Made by a program: the position numbers and the translations under genes. From Medicago truncatula (taxonomy: Eukaryota; Streptophyta; Magnoliopsida; Fabales; Fabaceae), in contig NC_053045.1 in assembly GCF_003473485.1 (NCBI RefSeq), forward strand, positions 36,678,494-36,742,493: a DNA stretch of 64,000 nucleotides, given 5' to 3'. Shown here one piece after another: positions 47,004-59,036 of the stretch; position 1 is the first letter of the stretch; each line of letters begins with the position of its first letter. The notes beneath the pieces are model-generated. The model had not been told where the DNA came from. It did not search any database and saw only the letters and a list, made by a program, of their open reading frames with translations.

Positions 47004-50000
47004 TTATAGAAGTTTCAGTCCACCTGTTACCTCATCTACCACTTCAACAGGTCCTGCACATGAACATCATGTTAAATGGAACTATTTTGAGCTGTAAAAA
47101 GAAAAGGAAAAGCTAAATTGACATGAAAAAAAAAATAAATGGTTATTGTATTAGAGGAGAGAGTTACCGAGAATTGCCATCACCGTTCTTGAATCTAGAA
47201 GAAACATAAACAAGAAAATTAACTATGATAAGCACATTAAATATAAACAAAACATTTATATCATACATATACAAAAGTAGAATATGCAACAAAAAAACAA
47301 AAGAAAAGGCCGTTACTCATTCTGATTACTATTTAACATGTAAATCCAAGTATCTTTGTAAAGTTATAAACAGTACAAAGGAACAAACTACATATTTATT
47401 TTCTTCAAAATGCAAGCATGGATAGCCATTTTCAAGCATGGATTAAACTTCAATATATAAGATGAGGATAATGGAGAGATGTATATTTCATTTTAGAAGA
47501 TTGCTTGAAAACTATAACTATTTCAGATCTAATTGTACATGGCTTTTATAGACACAATCTAATTGAGATCCAACCAATATACATGACCATTTGCATCGAG
47601 GGTGATGCGTTCAATTTTTTTTAATACTGCTATAAAGCAGTAAAATAACACACAGGTAAAAGTTCCAATTATGTGGACAACATTACAAATCAATCAATTA
47701 AAATGAAAATAAAGGTAGTTCCAAATACTCACTTGGTGCAATCTGTGTTCTACCAGCATCAATTGTGATATGAGTAGGCAACTTCAGAGATTTAGCCCTT
47801 TCCTGGCACATCGAAAGACAGTATTACTAATACAAAAGCTATCTTTTGAAAGGAGAGTTATGCATAAAAATAAAATTTAAGATAAATTGGATGAAAAACA
47901 CGAAAGAACCTAATTTTGGAGATATTTAAGCGAACTATGGAAGAGGATGCTAAAAAATACGACAAAATGATTTGTAGAAAAAGATAATACCAGTCAGTAT
48001 ATCAAATAAGTTTGTGTAAAATCAGTAAGCAAAACAAAATAGTCCAACCTATTAGAGGTTCTGACAGTATCTTGACAATAACATAATAAACCTTGTTTAT
48101 GCTATACTTTTTTTATTGAAAAATAGCCTAGTGATTTACATCCTGGTAGATTACCAAAATATCTAACTGAGATTATTAAACTTTCCACAAGAGTTCTTTT
48201 TAGAATAATAAAAGACATTTAATTTACAAGTTTAAGAAAGCAAATACAATCAGTGTTATTAGAATAATAAAAAAAATACAAAATGCTCATTTACTTCTAG
48301 TTCAAAGTTTAAACACAAACAGATCGTCTTTTAGGGTGGTCAAATTGTATGCTACTCATACCTACTCTCTACCTTGCTTTTCATTGTATATAGCACAGAT
48401 TACAAAATCTTATTCAAAGTTTTCATATCTATAACTTCTTTTGTATTTTTGCATACAATTTAATCCAGTCAGAACCTAATGATACCTAATTTTTGCTATT
48501 CATACCTAATCCAGTGTTATTAGACATAATCCTAATGATATCATTCGATTAATCTATTCAGCCTAATAAATTAAAAGGATATTTTTCATTTAATTTAGTA
48601 TTTATTATCAAAATATTTCTGCTAAATGAATTTCTCCACTTCCCCTCCCTGCCCAATCATTGTATAAAGCCCAAATTATACACTGCTACTTATAGAGAGC
48701 TATCACTTCACAAGGATTATTTAAAAATCAGCCACAACATTTATTTTGAAACAGCTTTAAAGTCCAATATGATTGCAGTGTTAGTAAGCATAGAGGTTCA
48801 TTCTCTAAGTTTCAAGTTTGAATATAATATTTTCACAGTTAAGCCCAAGTTTCATGTCTTGCATTGCTCAACGAAAGCAACCCTTTTCTAGTCCTCCTTT
48901 ACTTTCATTGACTACAAACACTTTAGACAGTTTCTACAAGTAGAATAACTGACCAAAATCTACTATTTTTATGATGTGTATTTTCTATTTTTCTCCTACT
49001 CGCTGAACTTCTCTTGCATACATCCCCACCAACAGCAACCTTAATAGTGTTTATTTGGTGTCATAATCACAGTCAATAACCGACCAATGTTCAGCAAGCA
49101 AGTATGCAATAAATATCTTAGAATAGATTGAAAGAGATCATAGTTAATGTTGCGCACAAGATTTCCCAAAAAATCAAACAATACTTACTTGCAAAGCCAG
49201 CATATCTTCTTCACTTTCAATTTTGACAACAACCTTAGGTTGTGCAGACATCTCCCACCTGCACATTGACATTGAAAAACTTGAGAATGAACTATGAATA
49301 TATATAATTCAAAGATGACCAACAAGATCAATCAATGACATTACCTGTTTAATGCCTTTGGAGCTCGGTAAAGAACCTTTTTGTAGAGACCCAATGTTGC
49401 ATGACTACAAAATGAAAGAGAGATAAAAAAACAGAGCTTGACCGTTTATATTTTTTTCCGGATTAAAAACAGAACAGGAGCAACAAATAAGGTGAAGTTC
49501 ACCCTTCACACGAATGAGGGATCTCTGTTAGTGTACTTCTACAAACTAGTAGAATAAAGAGTTTTAGTTAGTCTAATGTGTCACACTCTAAGCAATAATA
49601 ATAATCTTTTTGGAAGGTATTCATTATTCAAACTTTCAAATAAAGTAAGCGAGTAATTAGATTGACATATTTGAGCTTACCTACAGGCATAAGCACTTAT
49701 GATATTTAGTTGAGACTTGAGAGAGCTTATGGAAATAACTTATTTCATGTCCGTAATAAACTGTTTTCAACTCATTTTCATAAATTATCCAGGATAGCTT
49801 ATATAACAACGTATTGACTTTATTTTAACTTTTATCAAAATAGCTTATGGAAATAACTTATTACATGTCCATAAACTGTTTTCAACTCATTTTCATAAAT
49901 TATCCAAGATAGCTTATACATACAGTTTATAGCTTATAGAACAACATTTTGACTTTATTTCAACTTTTGCTATCGAAATAGCTTATACACAAGTCTTTAT

Positions 50001-50449
50001 ATAATAAGAACTTAATTAAGTTGCTTATCCAAACAATATCAAATTAACAAGAACAAAGACTACATACCTGCATTGAGCTGCAATCTTTCCTTTACCCATT
50101 TTAAGATCATTTCTAACAACAAGTATCTACACAAAAAAGAACAATTTTTGAAACAAACCATTAGAATAAAGTTAGTAATTTGAATAAAAAATAGGATTTT
50201 CTGTAAATTTACCATCTTAAAATCTTCGAGAATATCAGCAAGCTGTTCAACCTCAAGTGAGTCTTTGATTTTGGGCTTACTATTCTTCTTCTGCTTACTT
50301 TTCTTGTCATCATTGAGAAGTGAAGCATCTTTGTCTTTAGAGAATAAAAATTTCTGTGAGAAGATGAAATTTTTGTGAGAACCAATGAAGTAACCCAAAG
50401 CAAGATAACCAGCGCCAACCAAAATTGCACTCAACCATGACATTTCCAT
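47004..50449 (-). CDS. Peptidyl-tRNA hydrolase 2 (PTH2 family)
   Basis: Seven exons on the minus strand: 50213-50449, 50068-50126, 49345-49404, 49189-49258, 47733-47802, 47168-47194 and 47004-47053. GT-AG borders; total 573 nt, 190 residues without a break. The N-terminus MEMSWLSAILVGAGYLALGY is a membrane or signal-anchor segment, then a Lys-rich linker (DDKKSKQKKNSKPKIK). The PTH2 fold follows with [30 protein letters not shown], the conserved QPKVVVKIESEEDM, ITIDAGRTQIAPNSRTVMAI and the final GPVEVVDEVTGGLKLL. The family releases peptides from stalled peptidyl-tRNA; animal Bit1 is mitochondrial-membrane associated. Membrane anchoring here is inferred. The 27-nt exon 6 would be easily missed by automated calls. 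Confidence 0.93.
49690..49990. repeat. Repeated TAGCTTAT-type element inside a PTH2 intron
   Basis: GCTTATGGAAATAACTTAT...CTGTTTTCAACTCATTTTCA...AAATTATCCA(G/A)GATAGCTTATA occurs twice in tandem (about 49729-49805 and 49852-49923), with GCATAAGCACTTATGATA before. Likely an old MITE or dimeric repeat in intron 2. No effect on splice sites seen. Confidence 0.55.
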
Positions 50450-50645
50450 TTCAATCAGGCGAGGATCAGAATTGGGATTTTAGGGTTCCGGAGAAGAGGA
50501 GAGAAAAACAAACCACTGTAATTTTCGGCAATAACGCTCACAGGGACGAAGTTAGGGTTTGGAAACTGCTAGTTACACCTCCACAATCCTAGTTACACAT
50601 CATAAATACTAACTATTTAATTAGTTAAATAAAATGTCAATTCTT

Positions 50646-50726
50646 TACTGTTTTATAGTTTTTTTTTTTGTTGAAAGAAATAGTAATTTTTTTTTGAAGG
50701 GTACTATTTTATAGTTTTTTTTTTTG
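50646..50726 (-). repeat. 25-bp direct repeat around a T-rich insert
   Basis: TACT(G/A)TTTTATAGTTTTTTTT... occurs at 50646-50670 and 50702-50726, separated by 31 nt containing GAAAG and a second T tract ending GAAGG. It resembles the micro-insertions but is more complex, perhaps two events. Confidence 0.4.
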
Positions 50727-51144
50727 TCTAAGCATATATGCATACATAGTGTATATATCTTAATTTATTTTTTGTTTACATAATGTAATATCTCAACGTA
50801 TGTACTTAAACTTTCCGTTGTTCTTTCAAAAAATGTAAACTTACTACGACGTCCTTCACAACAAAAGAATATACTAACTACTACTATAAATTGATAGTTT
50901 TAAAATCTTACTGACAGTCAATTCAAGTACGTTTAAAAAAAAATAAAAAAAATCAGTTCATAGATGTTTTTCTATAGTTCTTTTTTGATCAAAGTACATT
51001 AACATAATTTGATTTTGTATAAACGTGCTTGAGATAATAAAATTAATTTAAAATAATAATATAAATGCATTTAACACTATATATATATATATATAAAAAC
51101 TATAAAATGATTTGAAATAAACGGAAGTGTTTGTTTCTTAACAA

Positions 51145-51270
51145 TCAAAATGTAACTCGCGTTCGTGAGCTTAACTCAGTTAGTATAAACAATACATAAT
51201 ATATGCAAAGTTTAGGATTTAAACTCCGATCACTACAAAAAAAAAAAAAAAAAACTCAAAATGTAACTCG
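51145..51270 (+). mobile_element. SINE, truncated, 15-bp TSD
   Basis: A perfect TCAAAATGTAACTCG duplication (51145-51159, 51256-51270) flanks 96 bp with GTGAGCTTAACTCAGTTAGT (box A), a decayed box B (AGGATTTAAACTCC) and a long A tail. Same family as 3138 and 15644. Confidence 0.85.
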
Positions 51271-54210
51271 AAACAAAAACAAAATCACACCATTCGTAGG
51301 CTCATACTCAGCACCCAAGGCATAAGACACCTTCATAAGGAGGCAACTTCGATTGACTTGAACAAAAGAGATTGCATCATTGTGAAAACAATTTAACTGT
51401 CTGAAGCTAGCATCAACATTAGTACATTTTAACTTGCCATATTCTGGATGTTACCACCTAGTGTGTATGGATTTCGTGGACTGAATGTCATTCATGCCAC
51501 TTATGGAAATCATCTAACCAAATTTCATGGAAACTTAACCGTTGTTGTTTGTTGGTACCAAATCAAGTTGTTTCAAAGACCCCATATCAGCATCATAAAT
51601 TGTTGCATTGTTTTGTTGTCTTAATGGGGAAAATATATTAGACCACCTCTGGCATCGTCGCTAAACGTTGCATTGTTTCAAAGAACTATTACCCTTAGAG
51701 TGTGTTTGGATGAGATAATTGAGAAATTTTAAAAAATTTAGAATTATAGGCAATTTAAATGATTCAATTAAATTACTTTCATTTTTCAATTTTTGTGTTT
51801 GGATGAAGTAATAAAAAAATCCATTTTCATCATTTTTGGACAACTTTTATAAATTTTAAAAGTAAACGTGAGTTTATTAGAAAATAAAAGTGTTTGGGTA
51901 ACCATTTTTCAAATTGATTATAACCCTCAAAATCGATTCACATGGTAGCTAGAACTTGTAGCTTCTGCGGTCACGGTGGAAATTAATTCAATTTGATTTG
52001 TTATTTTAATAATAGCTGCTCCTAACTTTCCATGTTTATCCTTACTTTCATTTCATTCAATAACCATCGATTTTATAGTTTTTCTGGCTGAGTTAGCAGG
52101 TTATTATTTTTTTTACATTCAGATTAATTTTTTTTTACGGTGAGATTTAATTTTTTTCAATGTTGAGTTTCAAAGCCTATTTTTATCTTATTATGTATTT
52201 CATGGAATTCTTTTATTTATTAAGTTATCAACCTATTAAATATATAATTTAATAATCTATTAAAAAAATTCCCCTAAAAAAATCTGTAAAAGATTGTGAA
52301 AACAACTCTTGTGGTAAATAATTGAATTTAATAATACAAAATAAATTTAAATAATTATATAAAATAGAAATTAAATCTAATTTTAATATACATATTGGAG
52401 CCCTTCTTGGTAATTACACATTCAAAAATAATTTTTATTCAAACTATCAGAACATCATGAATTGATAAGAATCACTTTTATGTTAAGGCATCCAAACATA
52501 AATCAAATTATGTCAACTCACTTTTAACCAAAATCAATTCAGACAAAATCAATTCTCTTCAATATGATAAATGTACTGATTTGATTATACGTCACCAAGA
52601 CAGATGTGAACTGAACTCCCATTTCTTTATGTGAACTTAATTCAGATAACTACGTTAATTGATGTTTATAAGTTTGATTTGGATATGACAACCTGAATGG
52701 ATTGAGTGTTTTTAAAATCGATGTAAGAGGAAATGGAATTGGGCTTTGGAGATGTTGATCAACGTACATTGGATAGCACAAGTGAGAAATTAGAATAATG
52801 TTGTTCACACTTCACTCAATGGTAAGAAATACCATTAATTTACCAATATAACTTCAACGGCACCATTAATTTATCAATATAACTTTACCGGCAGTTAACC
52901 ACTGATGAATGGACATTTACATATCTTTTTCTGATGTATTTCAGCCTTAATTGAAGTGTATATATCAATTTTTCAAAAATTAAGAACCGTAAGTAACAGA
53001 TAACCAAAGTGATAGAGTGGATTAAAGAAGGAGCAATGGGACAAGGGCTATTTTGGTATTAAAATAAAATATTAGCGAAATTTTGGGTGTAACATGATGT
53101 TTTATAGGTGTAAATGTTTTATGGGTGTAACTAAAAAGACACTTCCAAAGTTCCAAATATCATTTCTCTTTCAATACAATTTCATAGGGATCATCATAAT
53201 CAGGTTTGCTATTATTAGAGAAACATTTGATAATACGATGAATAGTACTGAACTATTCTACCCAATTAGTCCATTGTTGTGTTGTCAACTTAATCATGTT
53301 CAAAAGAGTAACCATGAATTGAATAGAACCAAACACATTCCCAATATAAAATGAAGATAGCTAATTAAAAAGTAAAAACTCGTAGCAGAAAATTTGCGGT
53401 TGTGGTTCTCCGCATATTTGGGAAGTTGATTATTAGTGGTGCCACCCGTAAAGATATTTTCAATTTTGCACTATCTATGATCACATTATGTGCAGACACG
53501 ACTACAAAAAGACACTAGATCGTGTCTTCCATCCTCAACAAAATAATATCGTGAATCACGTGTAAATCCAAAGTACAGTTACGCCAAAGGCTAGATCACC
53601 AATTACACACATAATGTGATCTTTCATATACCACATGGTTAAAAGCTAAAAAGTAATTTAGTTTATAAAAAACCAAAACGTTCAAATTTCAGACAACTTT
53701 ATCATCTGATATTTCTAAGTTCAAAGATAAAAACTGTTCAAAGTTTTATTTCCATCATTTTACATGTGTTTAGATTTGTTATTTGTTAATATACATTCCT
53801 CTAATATTTCGAAGTTCAAAGATAAAAACTGTTAACCCCAATTTGCAAGCGTTGTAAAATCATAATTAACAATCGACCACCAATCAATATCAGAATAATA
53901 ATCGCCAGACAAAAAATTAAAAAATTATTAAAAGTGAAACACAAAAAGCGTTGTAATCCTAGTTTATTGAAAGATAGCTCATCATTTTTTATGTTTAACA
54001 CAACTGTTTAACATAACAGGACTCAACAACTCACTCAACTAACACGGCATAACAGAAACACAAAAAGGGAGGGGGTTCAATACGATCCAGAAATAGCACC
54101 ACCACCACAATCCCTAACACAGACAAAAATAAAGTTCAACGACACAGAATAACGAAAAAACGAAAACACAGAATCTAAATTCAGAGCCACCATAACAAAA
54201 TGCGACCGAT
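51271..54210. other. Intergenic stretch, no supported gene
   Basis: About 2.9 kb of AT-rich sequence. Short frames (53094-53354, 53816-54001) have no recognisable features. A small tandem repeat ACCATTAATTTA(C/T)CAATATAACTT lies at 52831-52895, and a GTGTTTGGATGA repeat at about 51703 and 51789. Confidence 0.5.
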
Positions 54211-54729
54211 CTAAGAGACTTGACCGCAATCGGCGATCACAACTGGCTTTGAGGTCTTTCCAGATCCAGATCCAACTTTCTCGATCTCCTTCACGATGTC
54301 CAGACCTTCAACAACCTGACCGAACACGACGTGTTTCCCGTCAAGCCACTCGGTCTTAGCGGTGCAGATGAAGAACTGAGATCCGTTGGTTCCTGGACCA
54401 GCGTTTGCCATGGAGAGGATTCCAGGACCGGTGTGCTTCTTGATGAAATTCTCATCAGCGAACTTTGATCCGTAGATCGATTCACCTCCGGTACCGTTTC
54501 CGTTGGTGAAATCACCTCCCTGGCACATGAATTGAGGGATCACACGGTGGAAGGAAGATCCTTTGAAGTGGAGTGGTTTGCCGCTGCGGCCAACTCCTTT
54601 TTCGCCGGTGCAGAGAGCACGGAAATTCTCAGCGGTGCGGGGAGTGACATCAGCGAAAAGCTCGAAGATGATGCGTCCAGCAGGGTTGCCACCGACGCTC
54701 ATGTCGAAGAAAACCTTAGGGTTAACCAT
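54211..54729 (-). CDS. Cytosolic cyclophilin (CYP18/ROC type peptidyl-prolyl isomerase)
   Basis: An intronless frame of 172 residues, the usual length of plant single-domain cyclophilin A. A single isomerase domain carries the active-site stretch [15 protein letters not shown] (catalytic Arg), [18 protein letters not shown] and [11 protein letters not shown] (Trp and His of the cyclosporin pocket). It contains the plant-specific insertion [10 protein letters not shown] and conserved Cys residues associated with redox control of plant cyclophilins. No targeting peptide or C-terminal extension, so cytosolic or nuclear. Start [10 protein letters not shown] is canonical. Good TATA box and telo-box upstream. 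Coding GC is well above surroundings, as usual for a strongly expressed gene. Confidence 0.97.
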   Translation of the reverse strand: MVNPKVFFDMSVGGNPAGRIIFELFADVTPRTAENFRALCTGEKGVGRSGKPLHFKGSSFHRVIPQFMCQGGDFTNGNGTGGESIYGSKFADENFIKKHTGPGILSMANAGPGTNGSQFFICTAKTEWLDGKHVVFGQVVEGLDIVKEIEKVGSGSGKTSKPVVIADCGQVS

Positions 54730-54774
54730 GGTTGCGGGGAGAGTGAATCAATTGAAAACTCTAGAGTGAAGAAT

Positions 54775-54830
54775 AAGAATAGGGTTAGGGTTTGGGGTTT
54801 GGTGAAGAAGAGAGTGGATATTTATAGTGG
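54775..54830 (-). promoter_or_regulatory. Cyclophilin core promoter: TATA box and telo-box
   Basis: On the minus strand CTATAAATA (about 54820-54828) lies about 95 bp upstream of the ATG. Between them, AAACCCTAACCCTA (about 54780-54793) is a telo-box motif, common in 5' leaders of plant translation- and growth-linked genes. Confidence 0.65.
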
Positions 54831-55027
54831 CGTGTAGTTCTGAATATCTTTGTTGGTAACCGTTTGATGGAGACACGTGGCGGGTTTTGAGAGATGGACG
54901 TAACTGTGGTTGAGTTTAGATTTGACTAGGGTTAGTGATCCGGATCCGAGGATATGCTCTCTTCACTTGACTAATTGAGTGTGGACTTTATTTTCACGCA
55001 CAACCAAACGACGTCGCTTCATACTTA

Positions 55028-55330
55028 TAGAATATTGGGTTAATAGTGTTTTTCACCCCTGTAATATATGGTCATTTTCGGTTTTCGTCTCTATAAAATT
55101 TTCTGTTTGATTTGGACCCTCGTAAAATTTTTATTTTCCGTAAAACACATCTAATAGGCCATTTTCAGAATTTTTTTCCAAAAAAATTTAGTTTTTGAAT
55201 GGCCTATTAAGGGTGTTTTCCGGAAAATAAAAATTTTACGAGGGTGCAAATCAAACCGAAAATTTTATAGGGCGAAAACCAGAAATGACATATATTACAG
55301 GGTGAAAAACACTATTAACCCTAGAATATT
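55028..55330. mobile_element. Mutator-like MITE, perfect 9-bp TSD
   Basis: The element (55037-55321, 285 bp) has TIRs beginning GGGTTAATAGTGTTTTTCACC and an almost complete foldback structure (AATAGGCCATT... against AATGGCCTATT). Its flanks TAGAATATT (55028-55036 and 55322-55330) are identical. Noncoding. It lies about 300 bp upstream of the cyclophilin ATG. Confidence 0.92.
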
Positions 55331-55564
55331 TTTATAAGGATTTGCTAGAAACATTTTTTATGAAGGTGTCTTTTAACAAGTTATTATTTTATGAGCATTT
55401 GTTAAAAGACACCAATTAATTTTTATGAAGTTGTCTTTTAATAAAATTATAACTAAAGAGGGTTGCTAAAAGATACATTTATGGATGGCTTCTAACAAAA
55501 TCCATTTTTATATATCTAATTTTGTTTTTCTTCTTCTTCAAGGTTTAATTAGAATTTTAATTGA

Positions 55565-55765
55565 TTAATTTTTGGGAAATGCTAACCGGTGTCCCAGGGC
55601 ACTGGTTAAGGATATGAAAAAGGAAATTATATAGTAGTTAATGCATTGAAATTGTGTAATTAATTGATAATAAAGTTAGAAACAGTTTCCTTTTATGATA
55701 ATACTTCCTTTTATAGTATGCTTAACCCATGCCCCGAGACACCGGTTAGCAGGACCTTAATTTTT
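55565..55765. mobile_element. Mutator-like MITE, 9-bp TSD (family of 40158)
   Basis: The element (55574-55756, 183 bp) has ends GGGAAATGCTAACCGGTGTC and the inverse of GGTCCTGCTAACCGGTGTCT, flanked by TTAATTTTT at both sides. Same family as the nested pair at 40.2-40.5 kb. Confidence 0.85.
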
Positions 55766-55789
55766 TATGATGTGTAAAACTTGTTCCTT

Positions 55790-56036
55790 AAATCTCTTTG
55801 ATTAATTTTAATTGCAATTTTCTGTTTCCATATTGTAAAATTATGCAATAAAGAATTTTATATCCAATATAAAATTCACAATGAATTGAACTTACAAAAT
55901 AATTTTATATTAAAATTAATAAAATATGAATAATTTTGTAGAATTTGATGAACGCTAGCTTGCTACCGGAAGTTTAAGAGCATTGTGATCGAGAGACATG
56001 GTGTGAAGGAGACATTCATTGTGATCGTTATTTTTT
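55790..56036. repeat. Direct repeat, copy 1 (partner 57275-57490)
   Basis: TTTTAATTGCAATTTT...AAATTCAC(A/T)ATGAATTGAACTT...GTAGAATTTGATGAA(C/G)GCTAG...AAGTTTAAGAGCATTGTGAT is shared by the two stretches in order. The Mutator-like element at 56048 and about 340 bp of unassigned sequence lie between them. Confidence 0.75.
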
Positions 56037-56038
56037 TT

Positions 56039-56941
56039 TACATTCTAGGGTTAATTAAGTTTTTGTCCCTATAAATATCTGCAATTTTGTTTTTAGTTCC
56101 TATAAAAATAAATTACACTTTTTAGTCCCTACAAAATTTTCCGTTAGTGTTTTTAGTCCCTGTTAAATTAAAATTTGTTTAATTATGCTTAAAATTTTAA
56201 ATTTTTTAATGATTTTTTACATACTTATTTAAAACATTATAAAACGTTCCGCCACAATAAATTAGCTCAAAATTTTATTTTTAGGTCTAAATTTTCGTTA
56301 GTTTTATCTTGAATTTTTGGCGTTTTAAAAAATTCATATTTAATTCATTACATGTTAAAAAATTCTAATTTTTTATAAAAGAGATTATTATAATGTTCTT
56401 AACATGTCTGTTAAAAATCATTTAAAAATATAAAAGTTTAAGTATAATTAAACAAATTTCAATTTAACAGGGACCAACACATACTTTTAGTCCGTGTAAA
56501 ATTAAAATTTGCTTAATTGTGCTTAAACTTTTAAATTTGTAACATATATTTTTCACATACTTACTTAGAATATTATACAAAGTTCCTCCGCAAAAAAGTA
56601 ACTTAAAATTTGATTATTAGGTCCAAATTTTCATTAATATAATCTTGAAAATTTGGTTTTTAGAAAAATTCATATTTAATTCATTACATGTTAAAAAACT
56701 AAAAAAATTTACAAAAGAGTGTCTTACGATGTTATGAACATGTATTATGTAAAAAATCTTTCAAAAATTTAGAAGTTTAAACATAATTAAACAAATTTTA
56801 ATTTAACAAGGACTAAAAACACTAACAGAAAATTTTGTAGGGACTAAAAAGTGTGATTTATTTTTATAGGGACTAAAAACAAAACTGCAGATATTTATAG
56901 AGACCAAAAACTTAATTAACCCTACTTTCTATAATATAACT
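56039..56941. mobile_element. Mutator-like nonautonomous element, second copy
   Basis: The element (56048-56932, 885 bp) is the same family and organisation as 5850-6720: termini GGGTTAATTAAGTTTTT and the inverse, long TIRs. The flanks TACATTCTA and TACTTTCTA form a 9-bp duplication with one mismatch. No transposase frame. Confidence 0.9.
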
Positions 56942-57274
56942 GTTGAGATTTTGAGTCAATTTTTCTCTCCACTTTTTACCACAGTTCTTTCACATTTGAG
57001 TGTCACTGTTTGAATATTATTTTCATCGAGTGTACACTGCTTCTCTACAGATTATTGATCCTATTTTCATCCACATGTTGCACGTTGTTTGATACTCTAA
57101 TCCTTTTCTAACCATCATTACATGCAATATTCTTTGTTTGATAATGAAATTTAGGTAGAAGACGTTACTTTTTGTTGTTTGAATATGTTGAATGCACAAT
57201 TTTTAAGATAAAATTTTAAATTTATACTTTTTAACAAGTATCCTAAGGTACTTGTTAACATTTCCCTAATTTTA

Positions 57275-57490
57275 ATTGCAATTTTTGTTTCTCTTGCAAA
57301 ATTATGCAATGTAGAAACCAAAATAAAATTCACTATGAATTGAACTTAAAAAATAATTTAATATCTACAATTAATAAAATATGAAGAATTTTGTAGAATT
57401 TGATGAAGGCTAGATTTTTACCAGAAGTTTAAGAGCATTGTGATTGAGAGGCATAATGCTAAGGAGACATTCATCGTGATCATTAAGTTG
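57275..57490. repeat. Direct repeat, copy 2 (partner 55790-56036)
   Basis: See partner. At its left border is a palindrome AACAAGTA(T)CC...GTACTTGTT followed by ACATTTCCC, the terminal motif of the 40158/55574 MITE family, suggesting a deleted element there. Confidence 0.65.
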
Positions 57491-57809
57491 GTTGAATAGA
57501 GTCCAAATTTACACCAATCTCAAAGCTAGTTATAAATAGTATGCAATGTTGCAATCTTCCTCTTAATTGTGTTGATATCAATGATAAAATTAATAGTATT
57601 ATTTACTGAAGATCAAACAACCCATAAAAGATGATCATGCTCTCCTCGAATCAACACCCACCTAAACAAAGATTATCACTCAGGCGAAATCACCTGTTAC
57701 CGCAGTAAGTTACCCCTAGTCGGAATCATGTTTTATAATAATCATCAGCCAAACAAAAGATCGATCAATCAACAAATACCAAAAACTCAAACTTGTTACC
57801 ATGATCATT

Positions 57810-57846
57810 TTTGTCATGTCCTCTCAAAAAAAAAAATTTGTCATGT
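57810..57846 (+). mobile_element. Micro-insertion, 10-bp target duplication
   Basis: TTTGTCATGT (57810-57819, 57837-57846) brackets 17 nt: CCTCTC plus A tract. Confidence 0.5.
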
Positions 57847-58328
57847 GCATAAAATACCATTCGAATTTGGAATCATGTTTTGGCCTTCCATTCAAATTTT
57901 GAGAAATTCAAATATGGGTATTATAATCACGGATAATCTTTGTTATGTGCATAAAATACCATCAATTAGATTTTTTCCACCGTTAATATGTTTTCTTTTC
58001 GTTTTAAAAAAATGAATTGGCCACTTTAGAGGAGTATTTGCCGGAGAAAGACATAATATTAAATAAAAAGCACTGCACCACTGAAAACTAAATGAGTAAT
58101 GAAAAACAAAAGACCGGGGAAAAATAAAAGTAAAGCAAAAGAACCATGGCCGTTGAAGTTGTACTTTTGGTTGTCTAGACACACATAAAAGGCAAAGTAG
58201 AGGCGAGAAACAAGCATTTGATTCTAGGATTGGCTCCACAGCATTATTAAAAAAAAAAAAAGTGAGTGCACGTACCCAATCAAGTATTTTGGTATATAAT
58301 TAAAAGGTTTTTTTTTTTTTTTTTTTTC

Positions 58329-58470
58329 TCATAAATCCTAGTTCAACTGGCAAAAATGCCGAAATTATTAGGTCGGACGTCATGACCGGAGTTCGAACCC
58401 CAGTACCTCCACTTTGTGTGTGTGAGTTTATAATGACTTTGCAATCTCTTCTATCTACCAAAAAAAAAAG
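58329..58470 (+). mobile_element. SINE of a second tRNA-related type
   Basis: CCTAGTTCAACTGGCAAAAA (box A-like), GGAGTTCGAACCCC (box B) and a CTATCTACCA poly(A) end. The sequence between differs from the 15644 family. The T-rich left flank and AAGTTTTTTC right flank could be target duplication, but low complexity prevents proof. Preceded by a T run (about 58307-58327). Confidence 0.7.
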
Positions 58471-58476
58471 TTTTTT

Positions 58477-58530
58477 CAAATGTATCTATTTCATTTTTTT
58501 TTTTGAAGAGGCCAAATGTATCTATTTCAT
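58477..58530 (-). mobile_element. Micro-insertion, perfect 18-bp target duplication
   Basis: CAAATGTATCTATTTCAT (58477-58494, 58513-58530) brackets 18 nt, a T tract plus GAAGAGGC (GCCTCTTC plus poly(A) on the minus strand). Confidence 0.7.
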
Positions 58531-59036
58531 GTTTTATACGGTATGCCTAGTAATGCCAAATGAGAGAATGTAGTCATAATCATTAATTGCCGTCTAAACT
58601 CACAAGTAACTTCTGAACTTGTGAGTTAAGTACCCAATATTAGAAACGTATTATCATACAGTATTTTAAGCTATTTTTTATTAAACAAAAACTGCAGAAT
58701 TATAGTTCCTTCTTTTTGACAATGACTAATAGTTCTTTCTGATCATTCTTAAGTCCGGTCTAAGGTCAATGATGCCTTTAGAGCAGGAACACAATTCAAT
58801 TACTTTATATTATACATATTATTATAAATAACCAAACCTTCGGGATGTGATTTGCAATCTGGCAAGTAAACTACGATTACATGAAAGCTCTTTACTACCA
58901 AAGCTACATTTATACATCAACATGAGGAATATCTAGCTATAAAATAGTGGAAGAAGAAAGCTGACAAGGTGACCCTGTGAAATTATGTACAATCAACAAT
59001 TTTCTTCTGTCCACGGCAAATCTCATCAAATTCCGC

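Noticed and set aside
54532..54837. 101-codon frame opposite cyclophilin
   Set aside because: Antisense of the cyclophilin coding region.
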